Positions 57,540 through 64,000 of a DNA stretch of 64,000 nt are shown piece by piece. A model generated the notes under the pieces. The model searched no databases. It was given only the letters and a program-made list of their open reading frames with translations, and was not told where the DNA came from. The translations under genes and the position numbers were made by a program. The stretch is from assembly GCA_951802425.1 (NCBI GenBank), contig OX637794.1:4774001-4838000 (forward strand). Reading direction: 5' to 3'. Origin of the DNA: Clavaria fumosa. Its lineage: Eukaryota > Basidiomycota > Agaricomycetes > Agaricales > Clavariaceae. Each line of letters begins with the position of its first letter. Within the stretch, counting starts at the first letter, position 1.

Positions 57540-58140
57540 CAGACCCGCTGACGAACGCGTCCCTGCAGCCAATCACCCTTGTCAACAGCAAAACCGTCAC
57601 TAGGGGCGAAGGCAACCACGTCAGCGTCGAGTTCAACCTGCTCTACCACATACGTTTTCCTTACCTCCTCCGAAACAAACAGGAGAAGAGCTGATGGCGT
57701 TGAACATAGTGGCACGTCACGGTCTCGACTGCCGACGAGAAGTGGACCGAGCTGGCCCTTGAGCGCGCGTTCAATAGCAGGCCGGCTGACCAGGTAAGCT
57801 TCCCCCCGTTTCCTCTCTCCATTCGTGACTGACCCGTCCGGATAGCTCACGATGCAAGACTTTGGCGCCCGCCTGCGGAAGGCCTTCCAAGAGGTCAACT
57901 CCAACCCGAAGCAGCGCACCTTCAAAGTGTGAGTGAGGGCGCGTGCGCGCTGCGCCCTCCCGTCTTTGTCGCTGTGCTGCGCAGAACTGACCCACGGCGT
58001 ATAGCATGAAGCGCGGCGTGGACAGCCGCAGACGAGGGCGATGGCGAACCCAGCGAGGCAGTACCATGCGGGGGGGACGCCGCCTGTGCTTCTTCGCACT
58101 GTTAAGATGCTTGGCATTGAGCAGGGCAGACGGTGAGGTG
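57540..58140 (+). CDS. Small multi-exon gene or gene fragment, unknown
   Basis: Exon-like pieces on the plus strand read PLTNASLQPITLVNSKTVTR and GEGNHVSVEFNLLYHIR (57,543-57,650), then VSTADEKWTELALERAFNSR PADQ (57,720-57,792). A 52-nt intron (GTAAGC...ATAG) follows, then LTMQDFGARLRKAFQEVNSN (57,845-57,930) and a donor GTGAGT. A following exon starts near 58,004. The composition is GC- and CpG-rich, unlike the repeats around it, and the borders are good splice sites, so it looks like real host coding sequence. I do not recognise the protein. The downstream part runs into the minisatellite and may be lost. Confidence 0.42.
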
Positions 58141-58365
58141 TTTGTACGGTGCGTTTTTGTTGGCCCCTTTCCTCATGTGCTTTTTTTTGTAGATGGTGTG
58201 TTCATTGGTTGGGTCATTTTTCGAGGAGGGTCCCTGCTCACTGTGTGCTAACCGTGCCGCAATTGATGGATTTCACCATGTGAGTAATCCGCCAAAGCCT
58301 CCCTGCTTGTTGTGCGCTGCAATCCCTTGTCCTCCGACACGTAGTGATGTAGTGTGGTGGGGCCA

Positions 58366-59835
58366 GGCGGCAATGCCTTGCCTTGTACCGCATTTACAAG
58401 CCCTATCCATGTCGATGTGGACAAGGTTTGGTGAGGCGGCGATGCCTCACCCTCATACTCTCATTTGCAGGCCTCATCCACAGTGATGTGGACAAGGTTT
58501 GGTGAGGCGGCAATGCCTCACCCTCATACTCTCGTTTGCAGGCCTCGTCCACAATGATGTGGATGTGGTGTGGTTAGGCGGCGATGCCTTGCCTTGTACT
58601 GTATATCCAAGCCTATCCATGTCGATGTGGACAAGGTTTGGTGAGGCGGTGATGCCTCACCCTCATACTCTCGTTTGCAGGCCTCGTCCATGGTGATGTG
58701 GATGCGGTGCGGTTAGGCGGCGATGCCTTGCCTTGTACTTTTTATCCAAGCCTATCCATGTCGATGTGGACAAGGTTTGGTGAGGCGGCGATGCCTCACC
58801 CTTGTTTGCAGGCCTCGTCCACAGTGATGTGGATGTGGTGCGGTTAGGTGGCGATGCCTTGCCTTGTACTGTATATCCAAGCCTATCCATGTTGATGTGG
58901 ACAAGGTTTGGTGAGGCGGCGATGCCTCACCCTCATACTCTCGTTTGCAGGCCTTGTCCACAATGATGTGGATGTGGTGTGGTTAGGCGGCGATGCCTTG
59001 CCTTGTACTGTATATCCAAGCCTATCCATGTCGATGTGGACAAGGTTTGGTGAGGCGGCGATGCCTCACCCTCATACTCTCATTTGCAGGCCTCATCCAC
59101 GGTGATGTGGACAAGGTTTGGTGAGGCGGCGATGCCTCACCATCATACTCTCATTTGCAGGCCTCGTCCATGGTAATGTGGATGCGGTGTGGCCAGGCAG
59201 CGATGCCTTGCCTTGTACTTTTTATCCAAGCCTATCCACGTCGATGTGGACAAGGTTTGGTGAGGCGGCGATGCCTCACCCTCATACTCGTTTGCAGGCC
59301 TCGTCCACAGTGATGTGGATGTGGTGCGGTTAGGCGGCGATGCCTTGCCTTGTACTGTATATCCAAGCCCTATCCATGTCGATGTGGATGAGGTTCAGTG
59401 AGGCGGTGATGCCTTGCTCTCGTACCATATACCCAAGCCCCATCCATGCCGATGTGGACAAGGTTTGGTGAGGCGGCGATGCCTCACCCTCATACTCTCG
59501 TTTGCAGGCTTTGTCCACGATGATGTGGATGTGGTGTGGTTAGGCGGCGATGCCTTGCCTTGTACTGTATATCCAAGCCTATCCATGTCGATGTGGACAA
59601 GGCTTGGTGAGGCGGCGATGCCTCACCATCATACTCTCATTTGCAGGCCTCGTCCACGGTAATGTGGATGCGGTGTGGCCAGGTGGTGATGCCTTGCCCT
59701 TGTACCATATTTACAAGCCCCTATCCATGTTGATGTGGACAAGGTTCGGTGAGGCGGCGCTGCCTCACCATCATACTCGCATTTGCAGGCCCCATCCGCA
59801 GCGACAGCAGAGTGGGGGTCAGGCGGCATGCGATG
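58366..59835 (+). repeat. 1.5-kb minisatellite, ~70/140-bp units
   Basis: About ten higher-order units. Each combines a GATGTGGACAAGGTTTGGTG / AGGCGGCGATGCC half and a GATGTGGATGTGGTGCGGTT / AGGCGGCGATGCC half, so the basic unit is about 70 bp and the pair about 135-145 bp. Units differ by single bases and small deletions. CATACTCTCGTTTGCAGG, which resembles a splice acceptor, recurs in most pairs. Frames through it are repetitive and not taken as genes. Confidence 0.93.
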
Positions 59836-60593
59836 CATCATTGCGATGACGGTGTGTAGCGTATTTGATGCATTGCATGTCGGTGGTAACTACTGTACAC
59901 TGTTGCATGATAGCCCATTTATCTAGCGCCCCATCTTCCTTCCTATCTGACATCTGGGATTGTCTTGCGTCTTCTCCTCGGAACTCCAACATCCTGTATC
60001 CACAATTTGAATGCCCCCTGCGATCAGGGAGTGGCTGCGTTAGCCGCTTCTAGCTGCGAGAAGCCTGGCTCAGGCACTGGTCACCGTTCTATACACAACC
60101 GATATTACGCACTTCCAATGCGGCCAGAAGGGCCTTATCAGGCAAGCTGCCTTGTTCTCCCATCACCATTACATATACCACTATCTCCGCAACCACCATT
60201 CCTGCTTCCTCTCAGCACTAATGTCGCAATCCGAAATCTCTGTCCTGGCAAGCTTCGAGAGATGCGCAGAACTTCGCTTGTTGGAATTCAAGCTTGATCC
60301 ATACTTATTTTAGTGTATAGATTACCTAATTTGCTACCTTGTGCCTTATCGATGCTTATTTTAATGTATAGATTACCTAATTTGCTTGCGCGTTTGTATC
60401 GCACCGCTGTGTAGACCCGCTCCTTTTAATCACACCATCATTCCTTCTTTCTGTTGTGCTGTCTTATCAATTTCCAGATGTGAGTCTGGACAGTTGTATC
60501 TTGATTATGAAGCGAAGGCATCACAAGGGAAGGTTCTTTGTTCTTTCAAAATACCCCACACGTGACTTGTACTTCTTTCTCTGTCTCTACTTA
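59836..60593. other. Region upstream of the KDZ transposase gene
   Basis: No supported gene. A ~35-bp direct repeat (TATTTTA(G/A)TGTATAGATTACCTAATTTGCT) occurs at about 60,306 and 60,356. The transposase promoter should be here. Confidence 0.5.
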
Positions 60594-63500
60594 TGGCTGG
60601 ACTGCCTGGTTCAAAACGAAAAGAAAATGCTCAGGAGGTTGAGTTTGTTTCAGTTTATAACAAGCGTCTCCGAAAGTCATTTATACGAGCTCACGATGTT
60701 CGTAAATCCACCTCCTCTCGATCCCACACCGCCTCCCCGAACAAACTCTTGTCCGAAGAATTTGAGACCTCTGCCATTGGCTTCTCTTCCTCCAATATTG
60801 CACCAGCTCCAGTTTTTCGCTCTGAGGCATCTGTTGATCCCAGCTCTGTCCCTGTTATTCATGTAGAGAGGTCAAGGAAGCGAAAACAAGGAAAAGTACG
60901 GGTTGATGCTTCCTCATAATGTGTATCCACTGACATAATTTTCAGGCCCAGAATGTGTTTCTGGAGGAATGGTTGTTGCTACGATCAATCTACGCTGAGG
61001 AAATCTTGGGATTGGAAGCTCCATCCCTGTCAACCACTTGCCAAGGCTGACACAAGACAGAATTCAAGTTTCGATGTTGCGATTGCTTTTATCGGCCTCT
61101 GACTTGTAAAGCATGTTGTGCTAAAGGACACGCCAATACCCCATTCCATTCTGTTGAATTATGGAATGGAATGTGCTTCTTACCATCGGATCTCACACAA
61201 ACAGGATTGGTGATTTGCTTAGGGCACAAGGGCTCCCCTTGTCCAGAGTACCAAGACAAAGGAGAGGACAAGAATGAGGATCAGTTTTCAAGCAACGAAG
61301 GTGACGTCGATTCAGAGAGTTGCCATGCAAGACAACTGCAAATCATTCATTCCAATGGAGTGTGTGAAAGGACTATACAATACTGCAAATGTGCAAATGC
61401 TCCAGCATACCATATCCAACTACTTCAGCACCATCTCTTTCCTGCAAGCTCCAAGAGACTGCAAACTGCTTTCACTTTTCAAGTTCTTGATCATTTTCAT
61501 ATCGATGCAATGGAGTGCAAAACTTCAGCCAGAGCATTTTACACCAAATTGAAGCGGCTAACCTCTAACACTTTCCCAGACACTATCCCCGTTCATCCAA
61601 TTCATACTTTTCTAGATTTTGCTTATTCATTGTCCTGGATCGCGATAATTAGGATCGGTACCGAGAGTTGATGAGAGTCTCCCAGCAATAGAGAGATCTG
61701 AAGAATAGAAAACGATTTGGATACGGACATGATGTGGATATAACACCAGGCACAGGCGATCTAGCTCTTTTCTGCCCAGCATGCCCTCAGCCGGGAATCA
61801 ATCTTCCCGAAAATTGGAGAAGTCACCCAGACCAGTGAGTCTTACCTGAGTAATCTTGCCTCATTCCTGATGATGAAAGGTGGCTTTTCCAGAGATCTCT
61901 CATCGTGGATGGAAATTTTTCTGCGGAGCACTTGAAGATGCCCAGAGCAGAAAAAGATGTGTGGCTGACTAATGGAGAGGGATATATGGTAGAAAAATCG
62001 AATTATCAGTGGCACCTTTTAGAGGCAATGGATATTCGTGAGGTGAGTGCCTCAGCCAAAACAGTTACGTTTGTATCTTGAATACTTCTTCTAGAAGTCA
62101 AAATGCTCAAACCACCAAGCAATTAGCCAGGTGCTCACTGCACGTTCTAGTCACCTTGAAGCCACTGGAATTGGGGCATGTGCCTGTTCTCGGCATGGAT
62201 GCTTTGTTCCTCATTGTGTGGTTGATTTTCAGAAGGGCGAGTGGTAAGTGAGAGCAAATACATTCTTTAAATCTTCTCAACTTTTCTCTTGGCAGTCACG
62301 TCAACATCGACTATGCAATATGCCAAGCTATGAAATATCGCACAGAAGGAATGTCTGAAATATTAGTCATTTACGATGTCTGTTGCCAGTGGATTCGCAA
62401 CTTCAGAGTACGAGTTGAAAGAAGCGCATACCTATACATGCCAGCTGCAACAAAGGTCATAGGAGCAGTGGGAAAATTCCACTTGGGGGCACACATTCCT
62501 TCTTGTTTTCCTCTTTTCTCGCTCAACTTTATTCCTGGTGCAGGACAACAAGATGGAGAGATTTTGGAGACACTGTGGTCCAGTTTGAACAAGATCTCCA
62601 GCAGCATACGAGCCATGAGCAAAGCGCATCGTCAGGAAGTGCTGGATGATTACATGCAGGACTCAAACTGGAAGAAGTTAGTGAATATTGGTGAGCATTA
62701 AGAGCTTTTACAAGATATCTTTCAAACTGAATGTTCAATCAAGTGAAAGCCCTCTTCTCCAAATTCAAAGCAGCAGTGGAAGGCGTTCAGCAAACCAAAA
62801 CGCCTTTTGAAGCTCTGAATCGCAATATTCCCAGCCATTTAAGAGAAGCATGGAAAGAAAGCGAGAAGGTTGCTTTGGAATGTCGTGGGGAACACCTGTC
62901 GATATATGATGTACAATTGGACAAAGGTGGGTTCAATTCTTGCCACAGACCCCTAGACAAAACTGAAGACATAAAAATAAAGCACCATCTCTTGCAGAAG
63001 TGCAGTTAATGCTGTCGACAAAGGAGAGGACTGCTGGATTACCTTCAGGCATAGTTTCCCTGCTGATGGAAGGAATGGCTTTGGAAGAAATTCAGTGAGT
63101 AATGCTCTTGAGTGTTTTTATTAGTGCCCCTGTAACAAGTCCTTTCCCAGGCATTCCATTACGACAGAACTATCCAAGAGGCAAAAGCTTGCCATCCCTC
63201 AAAAACAAAGCGTTGTAGATCAGCTAAACAAACTTGAATCAAAAATCGAAGGCCACAATTTAAAAATCTCCACAGTTCTTGGAGATTTTGAATGGAACCA
63301 AGATGAGTCAGACCTGCAAGGGGATGAAGACTCCGAAGGGGGTATGGATGGGATTGACGAAGGTGATCATTTTGAAGACCTTGTGGGAAATAGCATGCAA
63401 GCCAGGCTCTTGATGCCTTCGACTTTCGGTCGAGATTTCTGCTTGAAAAATGGATGGGGCCAGATTGTCGAACAAGAAATACAACTTCGGACAGCACAGG

Positions 63501-64000
63501 CAGGCGAGTCCCTTGATGCACTCAGGCTAGCTATCGGACACAAATCACTGCTCTACAAATTATGCATCTGAAAATCCAAAACACAGAGCAGCAAGACAAG
63601 GAGTCAAGCAGAGCTTCTTCAAATCAGTTCCAAGATTAAAGAGCTGGCTGGGAGATATCAACGAGCAAGAGCTGCCTTGTCTGACTTAGGTGCTCCTGCA
63701 GATACACTTGCCAAATTCCAAGCGCTCTCAGATTCGGACTTAAAGGTGAACACAGATGTCATAGAAGAGAACCGAGTGGGCCTGAGAAATGATAAACTAC
63801 CTTGGATTTGGAGGACTGGAGGAGGTAATGAAAGCCCTTGGATGAATGAAAGTGAGATATGCTCATTTACCTCTCAACGTTGCTCTAACCCTGAGAAGTT
63901 TGCTGGGTCAATTGGCTTCGAGCAAAAGCTCGACATGACAGGTGGAACGAAGAGTTGGAATTGGTGAAACATGAGATGAATTGGACTTTGTCTTGGTTTG
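60594..64000 (+). pseudogene. KDZ-type transposase with CxC cysteine cluster, degenerate, runs off right edge
   Basis: KDZ (Kyakuja-Dileera-Zisupton) DNA-transposon transposase. Start MAGLPGSKRKENAQEV at 60,594; a 50-nt intron ends at 60,944, then AQNVFLEEWLLLRSIYAEEI. The zinc cluster reads FRCCDCFYRPLTCKACC, then GHANTPFHSVELWNG (about 61,070-61,160). Later exons have FCPACPQPGINLPENW and SLIVDGNFSAEHLKMPRAEK (first catalytic Asp, about 61,900), then CSRHGCFVPHCVVDF and VIYDVCCQWIRNF (second Asp, about 62,370). VGKFHLGAHIPSCF and GAGQQDGEILETLWSSLNKI (catalytic Glu, about 62,545) complete the core. The C-terminus (NDKLPWIW, WLRAKARHDRWNEELELVKH) continues past 64,000. Nonsense codons: TGA 61,048, TAG 61,689 (Trp expected) and TGA 63,569. 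The catalytic residues are conserved, but as read the gene is inactive. Confidence 0.85.

Noticed and set aside
57527..58117. 196-codon minus-strand open frame
   Set aside because: The plus strand over the same bases shows exon-like peptides with good GT-AG borders, and the minus frame reads straight through those introns, so I treat it as a shadow.
58366..59835. CRISPR array
   Set aside because: Units are contiguous tandem copies without unique spacers, and the window is eukaryotic.
58499..59849. Series of 60-100 codon frames with Pro/His/Cys repeats
   Set aside because: All lie in the 70/140-bp minisatellite and repeat with it.

Overview
The window looks like nuclear DNA of a filamentous basidiomycete, most probably an Agaricomycete. 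The single-copy genes carry many short introns of about 45-65 nt. The accessory part holds chromodomain Gypsy retrotransposons, a hAT element, a KDZ-type transposase and a TET/JBP-family dioxygenase, a combination known from mushroom-forming fungi. I cannot name the species.

Layout. 1-6.25 kb is a conserved housekeeping block: a vacuolar PQ-loop transporter (runs off the left edge), the U5 snRNP GYF protein Lin1/CD2BP2, and the recombination motor RAD54. 6.3-10.1 kb is a recent tandem duplication of an FAD monooxygenase gene. 11.1-15.0 kb holds two tandem paralogues of a secreted/single-pass membrane protein with the same eight-exon plan. 15.27-17.2 kb is a non-coding TA-flanked inverted-repeat element, followed by a seven-helix membrane protein gene (17.26-18.77 kb) and a deletion derivative of the same element (19.12-19.42 kb).

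19.4-37.8 kb is a nested retrotransposon pile. An old, CpG-poor plus-strand Gypsy element (about 20.2-30.4 kb) is split in its gag by a younger, CpG-rich minus-strand Gypsy (21,321-27,541) with a perfect 5-bp target duplication. The old element is cut off at 30,447 by the 3' LTR of a third, minus-strand Gypsy with an extra coiled-coil ORF between integrase and LTR. 37.84-47.07 kb is a giant near-perfect palindrome (arms about 2.8 and 3.5 kb) with G-rich minisatellites, 331-bp tandem repeats and short TTAGGG tracts in mirror positions. A degenerate hAT element sits in its centre. A multi-exon unknown gene follows (47.1-48.57 kb).

48.6-64 kb is the most interesting part. It contains a TET/JBP-like 2-oxoglutarate dioxygenase gene (53.2-54.6 kb), two diverged copies of a protein with an N-terminal PHD-like cysteine cluster and a C-terminal zinc ribbon facing it from both sides (50.8-52.3 kb plus, 57.2-55.6 kb minus), an inverted-repeat element carrying a fragment resembling the tRNA queuosine transglycosylase subunit QTRT2, a 1.5-kb minisatellite, and a KDZ transposase with CxC-type cysteine cluster (60.6 kb to the right edge).

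A theme links the regions. The repeats are CpG-poor, and many of their reading frames are broken by TGA where CGA (Arg) is expected. That is what deamination of 5-methylcytosine at CpG leaves behind, in a window that also encodes a predicted 5-methylcytosine oxidase of the TET/JBP type. Several of these genes, including the KDZ and possibly the TET/JBP frame, are themselves damaged. Splice sites were chosen by eye from GT/GC-AG rules and frame continuity.
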